Counted from the first letter of the stretch, positions 50,735-61,091 are shown. The stretch: 64,000 nt of DNA from Chitinophagales bacterium (GCA_017303395.1 JAFLBN010000002.1:62001-126000), one strand, 5' to 3'. Notes: a model not told the origin generated them from the letters alone. Program-made: numbers and translations.

Positions 50735-51832
50735 ATGTTAATAGATGATAGAAAAAATGATGTAGTTTCAGTACATAAAAGTGGAGTGTTGAACAACAGG
50801 GTTAATCTTATACTGGTACATATTATCGGGTCTCTTGCATTCCTGATGATACCTGTATTATCTCCACCGCCGGGAACAACCAACCTTTTTGAATCGTTAG
50901 GCAATTATCATCAACTGAAGGATATATTCGGTTTCGTATTGACATTGCTATTCTTCTACGCCAACTACTACTATTTTATTCCCAACACCTATTTCAAAAA
51001 GCGTTATGCACTATACATACTATGGTGTTTGATTGGTTTTGCCTTTATCACTATTCTTCCGAATCTTGTCTTTCCTGATACAAACTTTATGCATGGCAGG
51101 GGACATCATAGACCACCGCCTCAGGATATGGGTAAACCAGGTGGTTTTATATTTATGTACGGGCATATGATACACAACGTGCTGCGCTTTCTTGTTGTGT
51201 TAAGCATATCCATGATGCTGAAAACAAACAGCAGGCTGAAGCAAATACAGAAAGAAAAGATGGATGCCGAAATATCTTTTCTGAAAGCACAAATCAATCC
51301 TCACTTTTTATTTAATACACTAAACAGTATCTATTCTCTGGCACTCACAAAATCAGACTATGCTGCACCTGCAGTGGTTAAACTGTCATCGCTTATGCGC
51401 TATTCAATAAGCGAAAGTGATAAAGACAAAGTGCCGCTTAGTAAAGAGCTTGCCTACATCAGTAACTATATAGAATTGCAGCGAATGCGCTTATCATCTA
51501 AAGTGCGCATATTTCATACTGTAAACGGAGATGGAACAGGAAAAGACATCGTGCCTTTTCTGCTGATACCATTTATTGAAAATGCTTTTAAGCATGGTGT
51601 AAATGCCGAAGAAGATTCTTTGATAGATGTAAAGATTGATATAACTACCGAACGACTGGTGTTGAATGTACGTAACAATAAAGTGTATGTACAACCTGAT
51701 AGAGAAGATAGTACAGGACTTGGTATTGGCAACACAAGAGAGAGACTGAAACATCTGTATCCCGGAAAACACAATCTTGTGATTCTGGATGGTGATGATT
51801 ATTTTAATATACTGCTGGAACTATACTGGTAA
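50735..51832 (+). CDS. LytS/YehU-type sensor histidine kinase
   Basis: 365 residues. Four membrane spans (about 28-170) precede a His-kinase domain of the LytS family: AEISFLKAQINPHFLFNTLNSIYSLA contains the phosphoacceptor His in NPHFLFN, and the ATP lid region has PFLLIPFIENAFKHG and GLGIGNTRERL. It has no dedicated periplasmic sensor. The stop overlaps the regulator's start as TAATG, a clear two-component operon. Confidence 0.93.
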   Translation: MLIDDRKNDVVSVHKSGVLNNRVNLILVHIIGSLAFLMIPVLSPPPGTTNLFESLGNYHQLKDIFGFVLTLLFFYANYYYFIPNTYFKKRYALYILWCLIGFAFITILPNLVFPDTNFMHGRGHHRPPPQDMGKPGGFIFMYGHMIHNVLRFLVVLSISMMLKTNSRLKQIQKEKMDAEISFLKAQINPHFLFNTLNSIYSLALTKSDYAAPAVVKLSSLMRYSISESDKDKVPLSKELAYISNYIELQRMRLSSKVRIFHTVNGDGTGKDIVPFLLIPFIENAFKHGVNAEEDSLIDVKIDITTERLVLNVRNNKVYVQPDREDSTGLGIGNTRERLKHLYPGKHNLVILDGDDYFNILLELYW

Positions 51833-52524
51833 TGATAAATGCTATTGCTATAGATGATGAACCATTGGCGCTGAATGTGATAAAAGCATTCTGTCACAAT
51901 CTTGATTTCATAGACCTGAAAGCAACTTTTACAGAAACATCTGAGGCACTTAAATACCTGCGTAATTATCCTGTTGATTTATTATTTCTGGATATAAAAA
52001 TGCCTGCTATGAGTGGTATAGATTTCTATAAATCTGTACCACATAAAACAATGGTGATATTTACGACTGCATATTCGGAATATGCTGTAGATGGCTTTAA
52101 CCTCAGCGCCATAGACTACCTACTGAAGCCATTTGAAAATGAACGTTTCTTGCAGGCTGTAAATAAAGCAAATGAGTACTACAAGTATCTGAACAAACAA
52201 GAGATAAGCAGCAACCAATACCTGTTTGTGCGCGCAGACTATAGCCTCGTAAAGATTGCACTATCTGATATCATATATATTGAAGGTTTAGATAACTACC
52301 TCAAGATTCATTTACAGAACAGTAAACCAGTCATTGCCCGTATGAGTATGAAGGCTGTGATGGATAAACTACCTGAAAAGGATTTCCTACGGGTACACCG
52401 TTCTTACATAGTATCTTTCGGCAAAGTCAATTATGTACGCAACAAGATTATTCATATTGCTGACGCCGAAATACCAGTTGGTACTAACTATAATGATACT
52501 GTAGCTGAACGCTTCGGGTTATAA
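51832..52524 (+). CDS. LytTR-family response regulator
   Basis: 230 residues. The receiver domain (1-120) starts MINAIAIDDEPLA, and the phospho-Asp lies in DLLFLDIKMPAMSG. The C-terminal LytTR DNA-binding domain (about 135-230) has FVRADYSLVKIALSDIIYIEGLDNYLKI and FLRVHRSYIVSF. It is translationally coupled to the LytS kinase. A terminator lies 129 nt after the stop. Confidence 0.95.
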   Translation: MINAIAIDDEPLALNVIKAFCHNLDFIDLKATFTETSEALKYLRNYPVDLLFLDIKMPAMSGIDFYKSVPHKTMVIFTTAYSEYAVDGFNLSAIDYLLKPFENERFLQAVNKANEYYKYLNKQEISSNQYLFVRADYSLVKIALSDIIYIEGLDNYLKIHLQNSKPVIARMSMKAVMDKLPEKDFLRVHRSYIVSFGKVNYVRNKIIHIADAEIPVGTNYNDTVAERFGL

Positions 52525-52652
52525 TTGCTATTCGTGTACAGATTTTGCCAATTCGCCACAATATTTTTTTATGCATCGCTATACGATGGATATTTGTGTA
52601 GTTACATTAAGCATAGGGGTATGCATCCTGTCACAAACAGGTGTTAATGTGT

Positions 52653-52674
52653 AAAGCCACTTTTCAGTGGCTTT
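52653..52674. terminator. Bidirectional terminator between the LytTR and DUF445 genes
   Basis: AAAGCCACT (52653-52661) pairs with 52666-52674 across TTTC, followed by a T-rich run; the DUF445 stop lies 6 nt beyond. Confidence 0.8.
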
Positions 52675-52679
52675 TATTT

Positions 52680-53270
52680 TTATAATTGTGTAAGGAAAAT
52701 CTGAATCACGCCTATTATAAAGCCAAGTACACCACCTATAATTTCTACAAAGCGAAACTCTTTGCTCATAATAGCTGTGAGGATTTCTTCAAGCTTGTCT
52801 GATGAAAAATTGGCTACTTTATCAGTAACCATTTTTTCAATGTCCATCTTCTGGCTCAGGTTATCGGCATATTTTCCAATCACCTCAGGAAGCAAACCAT
52901 TGATTTCTTCCATCATACCTTCTTTTAGCTTTCCAATGGTGCTATCGCCAATGAACATGGAAACAACAGGCAGCTTTTCCTGCAGCTTTACACGCAGGAA
53001 TGTATCGATGTGTTCTTCTATATAAGGTGTGACAGACTCCAATTGTTTAGGGTCTTTCAGCTTAGATGCAATATCATTGAAGTGGAGTAGCTCTGTTGCT
53101 ACCAGTACACCCAGTTTTTGCGCAAACTGCTGTTGCCTTTTAGGGAAAATACCTTGTATGGTAATACCCAGAACCTTTACAGGGTTCTTAGGATGGAATA
53201 ACATCTTAATGGCTATCCAGTTGGTAAACCAACCAATGAAAGCAGATATAAAGGGGATTAAATATAACAT
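52680..53270 (-). CDS. DUF445-family membrane protein
   Basis: 196 residues. The N-terminal span with LIPFISAFIGWFTNWIAIKMLFHP is the DUF445 hallmark, followed by FPKRQQQFAQKLG, an amphipathic helical middle, and a second hydrophobic segment at the C-terminus (VEIIGGVLGFIIGVIQIFL). It is shorter than many family members. The function is unknown. It is the last gene of the run that includes rfbA and rfbB, 12 bp after rfbA. Confidence 0.9.
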   Translation of the reverse strand: MLYLIPFISAFIGWFTNWIAIKMLFHPKNPVKVLGITIQGIFPKRQQQFAQKLGVLVATELLHFNDIASKLKDPKQLESVTPYIEEHIDTFLRVKLQEKLPVVSMFIGDSTIGKLKEGMMEEINGLLPEVIGKYADNLSQKMDIEKMVTDKVANFSSDKLEEILTAIMSKEFRFVEIIGGVLGFIIGVIQIFLTQL

Positions 53271-53282
53271 TGGGGGCGGCTA

Positions 53283-54149
53283 CTATTTCTCGTTTGCTAT
53301 CATCTCCAGATACTTACCGTATCCGCTCTTCATGTATTTATTAGCCAGTACCATCAATTGGTCTTTACCTATAAAGCCCATGCGGTATGCTACTTCTTCA
53401 ATACAGCCTATTTTTAGCCCCTGCCTTTTTTCTATCACCTCAATAAACTGGCCTGCTTCCTGCAGAGAGTCGAATGTACCTGTATCTAACCATGCAGTGC
53501 CACGGTCCAACACACCCACTTCCAATTTGCCTTTTTCAAGGTAGATTTTGTTTACGTCAGTTATTTCCAACTCTCCGCGTGGAGATGGTTTCATTGCTTT
53601 AGCAATTGCTAATACTTCATTATCATAGAAATACAAACCTGGTACAGCGTAGTTAGACTTTGGCTGCGTTGGTTTTTCTTCTATACTTATTACTTTGTTT
53701 TCTTTGTTGAATTCAACCACACCATATCTCTCAGGGTCATGTACCTGATAAGCAAATACTACTGCACCATCGGGGTTTACTTTGTTTTTAAGCAAAGTAC
53801 CCATACCGGAACCGTAGAAAATATTATCGCCCAGTACCAAGGCCACACTGTCATTGCCGATAAACTCTTCACCCAGAATAAATGCTTGTGCGAGACCGTC
53901 AGGGCTTGGCTGTACCACATACTCAAACCTACAACCTATCTGGCTGCCATCACCCAATAGCTTTTTAAATCCTGCCTGATCCTCCGGCGTTGTTATTATC
54001 AGTATCTCTCTGATACCCGCAAGCATCAGTGTAGAAAGCGGATAATAAATCATCGGCTTATCATATACTGGCATCAACTGCTTGCTGACAGCAATAGTTA
54101 ACGGATAAAGACGTGTACCGGAGCCGCCGGCTAATACAATACCTTTCAT
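53283..54149 (-). CDS. rfbA: Glucose-1-phosphate thymidylyltransferase
   Basis: 288 residues. It makes dTDP-glucose from dTTP and glucose-1-phosphate. [18 protein letters not shown] is the nucleotide-binding N-terminus, followed by [21 protein letters not shown], the active-site region [10 protein letters not shown], and [22 protein letters not shown]. Its ATG overlaps the stop of rfbB by one base, so the two are translated together. Confidence 0.96.
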   Translation of the reverse strand: MKGIVLAGGSGTRLYPLTIAVSKQLMPVYDKPMIYYPLSTLMLAGIREILIITTPEDQAGFKKLLGDGSQIGCRFEYVVQPSPDGLAQAFILGEEFIGNDSVALVLGDNIFYGSGMGTLLKNKVNPDGAVVFAYQVHDPERYGVVEFNKENKVISIEEKPTQPKSNYAVPGLYFYDNEVLAIAKAMKPSPRGELEITDVNKIYLEKGKLEVGVLDRGTAWLDTGTFDSLQEAGQFIEVIEKRQGLKIGCIEEVAYRMGFIGKDQLMVLANKYMKSGYGKYLEMIANEK

Positions 54150-55201
54150 TAGTTGGCGTATTGAGTGTTATAATATTTTTGATAATCACCACTTGTTACG
54201 TGGTCAAGCCATTCCTGATTATTAAGATACCAGTCAATGGTTATTTCAAGTCCTTGTTCAAATGTTACAGATGGTTCCCAACCAAGTTCGTTCTTGATTT
54301 TTGTAGCATCTATAGCATAACGCCTGTCATGGCCCGGACGGTCTTTTATATACGTGATGAGCTTGGCAGATGTACCTTTTTCACGACCCAGCTTCTCATC
54401 CATTTTGTCACACATCAGTTTTACCAGCTCAATATTCTGCCATTCGTTGAAACCACCAATGTTGTATGTTTCACCATTCTTACCCGTATGGAAAACAATA
54501 TCGATTGCACGCGCATGGTCAACAACATACAACCAATCGCGGGTGTATTTGCCATCACCATAAACGGGCAGTGGTTTGTTGTTGCAGATATTGTTGATGA
54601 AAAGCGGAATCAGTTTTTCAGGGAAGTGATTAGGACCATAGTTGTTGCTACAGTTTGTAAGTACAAACGGCAGGTGATAAGTATTGCCATAAGCACGTAC
54701 CAGATGATCTGATGCAGCTTTTGATGCAGAGTATGGAGACTGCGGATCGTAAGGAGTAGTTTCAAGGAAGAAACCTGTTTCTCCTAATGAACCATATACC
54801 TCGTCCGTAGATACGTGATAAAACCTTTTGCCTTCGTAATTGCCGTCCCATGCTTTGCGTGCTGCATTCAGCAGGTTAGCAGTACCCATTACGTTAGTAT
54901 GGATAAACGCATTCGGATTAGTGATAGAGCGGTCAACATGGCTTTCTGCTGCAAGATGTATTACACCGTCAAACTGATACTTATCAAACAGCTCATACAT
55001 TGCAGTTGCATCAGTAATGTCTGCTTTTACAAAAGTATAGTTTGGTGCGTTTTCTATGTCTTTCAGGTTTTCAAGATTGCCTGCATATGTAAGTGCATCC
55101 AGATTGATGATTTTATACTCCGGGTACTTGTTTACAAACAACCTAACTACGTGAGAGCCGATAAAGCCTGCGCCACCTGTTATAAGTAATGTTTTAGCCA
55201 T
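54149..55201 (-). CDS. rfbB: dTDP-glucose 4,6-dehydratase
   Basis: 350 residues of the extended SDR fold. [13 protein letters not shown] binds NAD+. [12 protein letters not shown], the catalytic [12 protein letters not shown] and the [15 protein letters not shown] Tyr-Lys pair are all present. It forms dTDP-4-keto-6-deoxyglucose, the precursor of dTDP-rhamnose and related sugars. rfbC and rfbD, the remaining rhamnose steps, are not in the window. Confidence 0.96.
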   Translation of the reverse strand: MAKTLLITGGAGFIGSHVVRLFVNKYPEYKIINLDALTYAGNLENLKDIENAPNYTFVKADITDATAMYELFDKYQFDGVIHLAAESHVDRSITNPNAFIHTNVMGTANLLNAARKAWDGNYEGKRFYHVSTDEVYGSLGETGFFLETTPYDPQSPYSASKAASDHLVRAYGNTYHLPFVLTNCSNNYGPNHFPEKLIPLFINNICNNKPLPVYGDGKYTRDWLYVVDHARAIDIVFHTGKNGETYNIGGFNEWQNIELVKLMCDKMDEKLGREKGTSAKLITYIKDRPGHDRRYAIDATKIKNELGWEPSVTFEQGLEITIDWYLNNQEWLDHVTSGDYQKYYNTQYAN

Positions 55202-55245
55202 GTTGGTATTTCCTAATATGGGTGCGAAATTAATTAATTAAAAGC

Positions 55246-55295
55246 AAAGAGCTTCACAAATGATTGCCATTAGCAAATCCTTTGCAAAGCTCTTT
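55246..55295 (-). terminator. Terminator of accC
   Basis: AAAGAGCTT (55246-55254) pairs with 55287-55295 around a loop that contains further small inverted repeats, 18 nt beyond the accC stop on the minus strand. It may separate the acc genes from rfbB-rfbA. Confidence 0.5.
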
Positions 55296-55312
55296 AAATA
55301 TTACAAAAACGC

Positions 55313-56653
55313 TTATTTCAGTTCGAAAGTCTCGATGAACTTGGTAGTAAAATTACCGTTCCTGAAATCTTCGTTTTTCATCAGTTGCTGATGGAATGGG
55401 ATAGTGGTTTTAACACCTTCTATCACATATTCGCTCAGTGCGCGTTCCATAGTATCAATTGCTTCTTCGCGTGTTTGTGCAACAGCAATCAGCTTAGCTA
55501 CCATAGAATCGTAGTATGGAGGAATGGTATAACCTGCATAGATATGAGAGTCAACCCTTACACCATGGCCACCCGGCGTGTGCAGAACCGTGATCTTACC
55601 AGGGCTCGGACGGAAATCGTTATACGGGTCTTCAGCATTGATACGACACTCAATAGCGTGCATTTCAGGTTCGTAGTCCTTACCGCTGATAGCGATACCT
55701 GCAGCTATTTTGATTTGTTCCTTAATAAGATCGTAGTTGATAACCTCTTCCGTTACGCAGTGTTCTACCTGGATACGTGTATTCATCTCCATGAAGTAGA
55801 AATTGCGGTGTTTATCAACCAGAAACTCAATTGTACCAACACTTTCGTAGTTAATGGCTTTTGCCGCTTTCTTGGCAGCATCACCCATTTTCTTACGCAG
55901 TTCAGGTGTCATGAACGGTGAAGGAGATTCCTCTACCAGTTTCTGGTGACGACGTTGTATTGAACAGTCGCGCTCGCTAAGATGGCACACTGTACCAAAC
56001 TGGTCGCCTGCTATTTGTATTTCTATGTGGCGAGGTTCTTCTACAAACTTCTCCATATAGATACCATCATTCTTGAAAGATGCTGCAGCTTCAGCTTTGG
56101 CAGTGTTGTAAGCACGTTCCATTTCGCTTTCTTCCCATACCACACGCATACCTTTACCACCACCACCTGCAGTCGCCTTCAGGATAACAGGGTAGCCTAC
56201 CACATCTTTTGCCAATTGAATAGCCTCTTCAAGGCTTTCCAACAAGCCATCAGAACCCGGAATAACAGGTACACCTGCTTTTATCATGGTTTCTTTCGCT
56301 GTCATCTTATCGCCCATAGAGCGTATCATCTCAGGTGTTGGCCCGATGAATTTGATATTGTGCTTGGCACATATCTCAGAGAAGTTTGCATTTTCTGCAA
56401 GGAAACCATAACCCGGGTGGATAGCGTCTGCATTTGTAATTTCTGCAGCAGCCATTATGTTTGGTATGTTCAGGTAAGAATCTGCACTCTGCGGTTTACC
56501 GATACATACAGCCTCGTCCGCAAAGCGCACGTGCAGGCTTTCCTTATCGGCAGTAGAGTATACCGCTACAGTCTTAATACCCATTTCGCGACAAGTGCGG
56601 ATAACGCGCAGTGCAATTTCGCCCCTGTTTGCAATTAGTATTTTCTTAAACAT
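55313..56653 (-). CDS. accC: Biotin carboxylase subunit of acetyl-CoA carboxylase
   Basis: 446 residues. It carboxylates biotin on AccB with ATP and bicarbonate, the first half of malonyl-CoA formation. [22 protein letters not shown], the ATP-grasp glycine loop [13 protein letters not shown], the [21 protein letters not shown] segment and the [14 protein letters not shown] active site are all standard. It lies 90 bp downstream of accB. Confidence 0.97.
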   Translation of the reverse strand: MFKKILIANRGEIALRVIRTCREMGIKTVAVYSTADKESLHVRFADEAVCIGKPQSADSYLNIPNIMAAAEITNADAIHPGYGFLAENANFSEICAKHNIKFIGPTPEMIRSMGDKMTAKETMIKAGVPVIPGSDGLLESLEEAIQLAKDVVGYPVILKATAGGGGKGMRVVWEESEMERAYNTAKAEAAASFKNDGIYMEKFVEEPRHIEIQIAGDQFGTVCHLSERDCSIQRRHQKLVEESPSPFMTPELRKKMGDAAKKAAKAINYESVGTIEFLVDKHRNFYFMEMNTRIQVEHCVTEEVINYDLIKEQIKIAAGIAISGKDYEPEMHAIECRINAEDPYNDFRPSPGKITVLHTPGGHGVRVDSHIYAGYTIPPYYDSMVAKLIAVAQTREEAIDTMERALSEYVIEGVKTTIPFHQQLMKNEDFRNGNFTTKFIETFELK

Positions 56654-56743
56654 GAAGTCTTTTTTGTAATTAACAAATTAGCCGACAGATACACACGCAA
56701 GCCATGCCTGCATGTATTGCTGTCAGCTATTTATCAAATATGA

Positions 56744-57238
56744 TTAAGCCGGTTCAACAAGGAACAGCGGTTGATCGTATTCTACCGGAGATGCGTCATC
56801 TATCAGTACCTTAACGATTTTACCACTTACTTCGCTTTCTATTTCATTGAAAAGCTTCATAGCTTCTACTATACACAGTACATCACCTTGTTTGATGTCG
56901 TCACCAACATTTACAAACGAAGGCTTGTCAGGAGACGGGCTGCGATAGAATGTACCAATCATCGGAGATTTGATGGTAATCAACTTATCGTTAGCTGCTG
57001 GTGCAGCAGCAGGTGTTGCCTGAGCAGCAGGAGCAGGTGCAGCAGGCAATGCCGCAGCTTGTGGAGCAGCCTGTGGCAACATTTGTGGCATAGGAGCCTG
57101 TACTGCTACAAATTGTGTTTCGCTGATTGTCTGAGCTTGTTTGATAGTGATTTTGAAATCGCCTTCTTCTACGCTCAGTTCGCTGATGTTTGACTTGTTG
57201 ATAGCCTTAATCAACTCTTGTATTTGTTTGAATTCCAT
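56744..57238 (-). CDS. accB: Biotin carboxyl carrier protein of acetyl-CoA carboxylase
   Basis: 164 residues. A short N-terminal helix ([16 protein letters not shown]) leads to a long Pro/Ala linker (about 50-85) and a biotinyl domain with the modified lysine Lys128 in [10 protein letters not shown]. It carries CO2 from AccC to the transcarboxylase. It is the middle gene of efp-accB-accC, a usual order in Bacteroidota. Confidence 0.97.
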   Translation of the reverse strand: MEFKQIQELIKAINKSNISELSVEEGDFKITIKQAQTISETQFVAVQAPMPQMLPQAAPQAAALPAAPAPAAQATPAAAPAANDKLITIKSPMIGTFYRSPSPDKPSFVNVGDDIKQGDVLCIVEAMKLFNEIESEVSGKIVKVLIDDASPVEYDQPLFLVEPA

Positions 57239-57287
57239 GACGGATATCTTTAAAAGTTAAAAATTGAATGGTAAAACGGAATAAAAA

Positions 57288-57854
57288 TTATTCTTTAACA
57301 CGCTCAACATAAGCGCCTGTTTTTGTATCAATCTTAATCAGGTCGTTTTCGTTAACGAAAAGCGGAACCATTACTGTAGCACCTGTTTCAACCGTTGCAG
57401 GCTTCAGTGTACGTGTAGCTGTATCACCTTTTACGCCAGGTTCAGAGTAGGTAACACGCAGGTTAACACTTGAAGGCAGCTCAACACTCATAGGTTGTTC
57501 TGTTTCTGTGTTAACGAGGATAAAGCATTCCTGGCCGTCTTTGTACAGTTCAGGGCGTTCTATCTGGTTTTCAGGAATTGCCATTTGCTCAAATGTTTCA
57601 ACATCCATCAGGTTGAAACCACTGTCATCTTTATAAAGGAACTGATAGTTGCGGCGTTCTACACGAACAGGGAAGATGTTATCGCCTGAGTTCCAAGTGT
57701 GTTCTATCGTGCGGGTATTGTCTACGCCTTTCAGCTTTGCCCATACTTTAGCCGCTGCGCGTGCTGTCTTATTTTGTCCGAATTCTACTACTGAATAAAG
57801 GCTGCCATCCAGTTTGATGATTAGCCCGGTTCTGATGTCTGCTGTTGTAGCCAT
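57288..57854 (-). CDS. efp: Translation elongation factor P with arginine at the tip (Arg32)
   Basis: 188 residues in three beta-barrel domains. EF-P eases polyproline stalling at the ribosomal E site. The tip loop reads EFGQNKTARAAAKVWAKLKG. Aligned to relatives, the tip residue is Arg32, not the lysine of PGKG-type EF-P, and the loop resembles the NKSGRNAA type that is rhamnosylated by EarP in some proteobacteria. The C-terminal signature (TYSEPGVKGDTATRTLKPATVETGA) is normal. Modification here is unproven, and no earP is in view. An exact -7 element lies 21 nt upstream. Confidence 0.95.
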   Translation of the reverse strand: MATTADIRTGLIIKLDGSLYSVVEFGQNKTARAAAKVWAKLKGVDNTRTIEHTWNSGDNIFPVRVERRNYQFLYKDDSGFNLMDVETFEQMAIPENQIERPELYKDGQECFILVNTETEQPMSVELPSSVNLRVTYSEPGVKGDTATRTLKPATVETGATVMVPLFVNENDLIKIDTKTGAYVERVKE

Positions 57855-57875
57855 AATTGATTTTTATGCGGAAGG

Positions 57876-57883
57876 CAAAAGTA
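57876..57883 (-). promoter_or_regulatory. Promoter -7 element of the efp run
   Basis: TACTTTTG on the minus strand, an exact TAnnTTTG match, 21 nt upstream of the efp ATG. Confidence 0.55.
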
Positions 57884-57944
57884 GTCGAAAAAACAAAAAA
57901 CCCAACAAAAGCGGGGTTAAATCCCTCTTTTTGTGCATAAAAAA

Positions 57945-57978
57945 GGCTGTTTTTGTCGATTTTTCTTCAAAAACAGCC
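57945..57978 (-). terminator. Terminator of hutI
   Basis: GGCTGTTTTT (57945-57954) pairs with 57969-57978. On the minus strand the hairpin follows the hutI stop by 23 nt and runs into six T residues. Confidence 0.85.
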
Positions 57979-58001
57979 ATTTTCTTAAAATATGTCAGGT
58001 A

Positions 58002-59249
58002 TTATATGATACTGCCGTTGATTATCAGTTTTTCGACCGGATTATTACCAAAATCGTAAGGCATATAGCCCAAACTCGGAATTTCCTTAGTAATTATCAG
58101 ATTTGCACGTTTTCCGCCGGCAATTGTGCCAATTTCCTGTTCCAATTCCATTGCGGCTGCACCATTTATGGTTACGGCATTAATGGCTTCCTCAGGAGTC
58201 ATTTTCAGTTGTGTACATGCCAATGTTAGCAATAAAGGCATATTTCCTGACGGACAAGACCCCGGATTATAGTCGCTGGCTAGACATACGGGTAGCCCTG
58301 CATCTATTATTTTACGCGCTGGCTGATACTGCATACCTAAGAAGAAAGCTGCAGCAGGCAATAATGTAGGCATGGTATTACTGTTTTTCAGTGCATCTAT
58401 CTCTGCATCGCCTACGCATTCCAAATGGTCAACACTTATTGCATTATGTTTTACCCCTACCTGCACACCACCTGAATAGTGGAGCTGATTGGCATGTATC
58501 TTAGGTTTCAATCCATATTTAGCAGCCGCATCCAGCAGGCGGCTTGTTTCATCCACACTAAAAAAGCCCTCTTCACAGAAAGCATCCATATAATCTGCCA
58601 ATCCCTCATCTGCCACTTGCGGAAGCATTGTATTGATAATTAAATCAATATATCCTTCATGATTCTGTTTATACTCCAAAGGATAGGCATGTGCAGCAAG
58701 GAAAGATGCTTTGATTGGGATACGCACACTCTCCTTCAATCTACGTATTACCCTTAGCATCTTAAGTTCTCCCTCTACAGACAGGCCATAACCGCTTTTT
58801 ATCTCTATAGAACCCGTTCCTTGTGCCATAACACGGTGCAGGCGCTCGTATGCAGCATGAAATAGTTCATCCTCGCTGGTTGCATTCAATTTTGCAGCAC
58901 TATTTAATATGCCTCCACCTCGGCGAGCTATTTCTTCATAGCTTAGACCATTTATGCGGTCCACAAACTCACCCTCTCTGCTACCTGCAAATACCAAATG
59001 TGTGTGCGAGTCTGCAAAAGCAGGCATTATTATCTTTTTGCCTTTCAGGTCTATTATATCATTACATTGAATGAAATGCTCCTCTTCCATAGTGCCGAAG
59101 CTATGGATGCGACCATTTTCTATGTACAACCAGGCATTATCAATAGTGGGCAGGTACTTCATATCGCTGCCGGCAACGCGGCTGATGCGGTTTTCACCTT
59201 TTTCTACGCCTACAAGTTGTTTAATATTTATAAGAAGTAAATGTTGCAT
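58002..59249 (-). CDS. hutI: Imidazolonepropionase
   Basis: 415 residues of the amidohydrolase superfamily. It opens imidazolone propionate to formiminoglutamate in histidine breakdown. The metal site DSHTHLVFAGSRE, then SYEEIARRGGGI, the second ligand group in PKIHANQLHYSGG, and DHLECVGD and ASDYNPGSCPSGNMPLLL make the call firm. No other hut gene is in the window. Confidence 0.95.
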   Translation of the reverse strand: MQHLLLINIKQLVGVEKGENRISRVAGSDMKYLPTIDNAWLYIENGRIHSFGTMEEEHFIQCNDIIDLKGKKIIMPAFADSHTHLVFAGSREGEFVDRINGLSYEEIARRGGGILNSAAKLNATSEDELFHAAYERLHRVMAQGTGSIEIKSGYGLSVEGELKMLRVIRRLKESVRIPIKASFLAAHAYPLEYKQNHEGYIDLIINTMLPQVADEGLADYMDAFCEEGFFSVDETSRLLDAAAKYGLKPKIHANQLHYSGGVQVGVKHNAISVDHLECVGDAEIDALKNSNTMPTLLPAAAFFLGMQYQPARKIIDAGLPVCLASDYNPGSCPSGNMPLLLTLACTQLKMTPEEAINAVTINGAAAMELEQEIGTIAGGKRANLIITKEIPSLGYMPYDFGNNPVEKLIINGSII

Positions 59250-59378
59250 GATTCAAAAATACAAAGTGAAATACTAAAACTATTTCAAAATTAGGCTGTT
59301 TGGATTAGTAATAGGATGATGAAGATCAGATATTGCTACAGATAAGTTAAAGCGCCCTATTAAGACAATACAACTAAT

Positions 59379-59386
59379 TATCTTTG
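59379..59386 (+). promoter_or_regulatory. Promoter -7 element of the C45-family gene
   Basis: TATCTTTG is an exact TAnnTTTG match ending 6 nt before the ATG at 59393, so the transcript is probably leaderless. Confidence 0.55.
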
Positions 59387-59392
59387 CAAACT

Positions 59393-61075
59393 ATGCGTTT
59401 TCTTCGTTGGCTGCTCAAATGCCTCGGTATATTTATAGGTATTTCGTTACTGATTGTTATCATATTCAGCATATGGGTTTACAGTGTATCTGACGATATT
59501 GTTCCACCAAAAGTTGCTGATACCTCTGCATTTGCCTTGCAGGTTTCAAACCCAGACGGTAGCCTGCACACTATTGGCGACAACTGGATTCGTAAAAACG
59601 AATACGGATTGTACGAGATGTATGTATCTGGCAAGCCATTTGAGTTGGGCGTAAAAAATGGTAAGCTATCACAACAGCTTATCGTAAATCAGGAAATAGC
59701 TTTTACCGACCAGATAAAGCAGATGATACCAAGCACAGGCTATCTGAGATTCTTGAAATACATGGTTGGTTTCATCAACCGCGATTTGCCTGAAAACGTA
59801 AAAGACGAGTATCAACAAGAAATATATGGCATCTCTCATGCAGCAGCAGATAGCTTTGATTGGATAGGTACTAACTATGCACGTATCCTGAACTATCATT
59901 CGGCACACGATGTAGGTCATGCTTTGCAAAATATGATGCTGGTGGGCTGCACCTCTTTTAGTGCATGGGATGGCAAGACTACTGACGGCAGTATGCTGAT
60001 AGGCCGCAACTTCGACTTCTGGGTAGGTGATAAGTTTGCCGAAGAAAAGATGATTTCTTTCTATGCGCCCGACAAGGGGCATAAGTTTATGTTCGTAACA
60101 TGGGGTGGCTTTACAGGTGTAGTAAGTGGCATGAATGAGAAGGGGCTTACAGTAACTATCAATGCAGCTGCATCTGATATACCGTTTAATACAGCAACGC
60201 CCGTATCGCTGGTAGCAAGGGAGGTGTTGCAATATGCATCCAACATCAAAGTAGCAGTTGCTATTGCCAAGACCAGAAAAATGTTTGTTAGTGAGAGCTT
60301 TTTAGTGGGTAGTGCCGCAGACCATAAGACAATCATAATAGAAAAGACACCCAAAGAATTATCTGTTTATGACCCTGCAACAGATAATATACAATGCACC
60401 AACCACTACCAGAGCAAGCTTTTCCAAACACAGCAATTGAATAAAGACCAGATGGCTAATAGTGCGTCTGTTTATAGATATAAACGCCTGCAGGAACTGA
60501 TGAATGCAAACTACCCGCTGACACCACAAAAAATGGCGAATATCCTGAGGGATAGAAAAGGTATTGGCAACACAGACATAGGCGAGGGTAACGAGAAAGC
60601 GGTTAACCAATTGATAGCACATCATTCAGTCATCTTTCAACCAGATAGCCTGCGCATGTGGGTTAGCACAGCACCATGGCAATTAGGCACCTATGTATGC
60701 TATGATATGCGCAAAGTATTTGCAGCAAAGATTGATAAAGATGTACCTGTTGCTAACAATGCACTGAACATAGCACCTGATAGCTTTATCTATACAAAAC
60801 AGTTTAAAGATTTTATGGTATTCAGGCAGAATAAAATGGCTTTGCTGCAACACAAAGCAGTAGATACTGCAGCAGTAGTAAAGAGTAATCCGAATTTTTA
60901 CGATGCTTATAGAATAGCGGGAGACTACTGTATGCAGAAACAATGGTATTCACCTGCCATCAACTACTATGGTCAGGCATTAAAGTATGAAATTGCTACA
61001 CTTGGCGAAAAGAAAAGCATCATGAATAAGATGGAGGAGTGTGCAAAACTGAAAGCAGAATCGGAGAAGCAATAA
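59393..61075 (+). CDS. C45-family autoproteolytic acyltransferase/hydrolase, membrane anchored
   Basis: 560 residues. An N-terminal membrane anchor (about 8-31, no lipobox) precedes an Ntn-hydrolase domain. The nucleophile is Cys186 in MLVGCTSFSAWD, exposed by autocleavage in this family. It is followed by TDGSMLIGRNFDFW, FVTWGGFTGVVSGMNEKGLTVTINAA and SSFL-type segments typical of acyl-CoA:6-aminopenicillanate acyltransferase relatives. A C-terminal extension (about 470-560) includes a TPR-like helix pair. It may act on N-acyl amides; the substrate is unknown. Confidence 0.85.
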   Translation: MRFLRWLLKCLGIFIGISLLIVIIFSIWVYSVSDDIVPPKVADTSAFALQVSNPDGSLHTIGDNWIRKNEYGLYEMYVSGKPFELGVKNGKLSQQLIVNQEIAFTDQIKQMIPSTGYLRFLKYMVGFINRDLPENVKDEYQQEIYGISHAAADSFDWIGTNYARILNYHSAHDVGHALQNMMLVGCTSFSAWDGKTTDGSMLIGRNFDFWVGDKFAEEKMISFYAPDKGHKFMFVTWGGFTGVVSGMNEKGLTVTINAAASDIPFNTATPVSLVAREVLQYASNIKVAVAIAKTRKMFVSESFLVGSAADHKTIIIEKTPKELSVYDPATDNIQCTNHYQSKLFQTQQLNKDQMANSASVYRYKRLQELMNANYPLTPQKMANILRDRKGIGNTDIGEGNEKAVNQLIAHHSVIFQPDSLRMWVSTAPWQLGTYVCYDMRKVFAAKIDKDVPVANNALNIAPDSFIYTKQFKDFMVFRQNKMALLQHKAVDTAAVVKSNPNFYDAYRIAGDYCMQKQWYSPAINYYGQALKYEIATLGEKKSIMNKMEECAKLKAESEKQ

Positions 61076-61091
61076 TTAGCAACCTATATAT

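Noticed and set aside
54113-54712. A 199-codon plus-strand frame over rfbB
   Set aside because: It lies entirely antisense to an intact rfbB and has no recognisable domain; it is a shadow frame.
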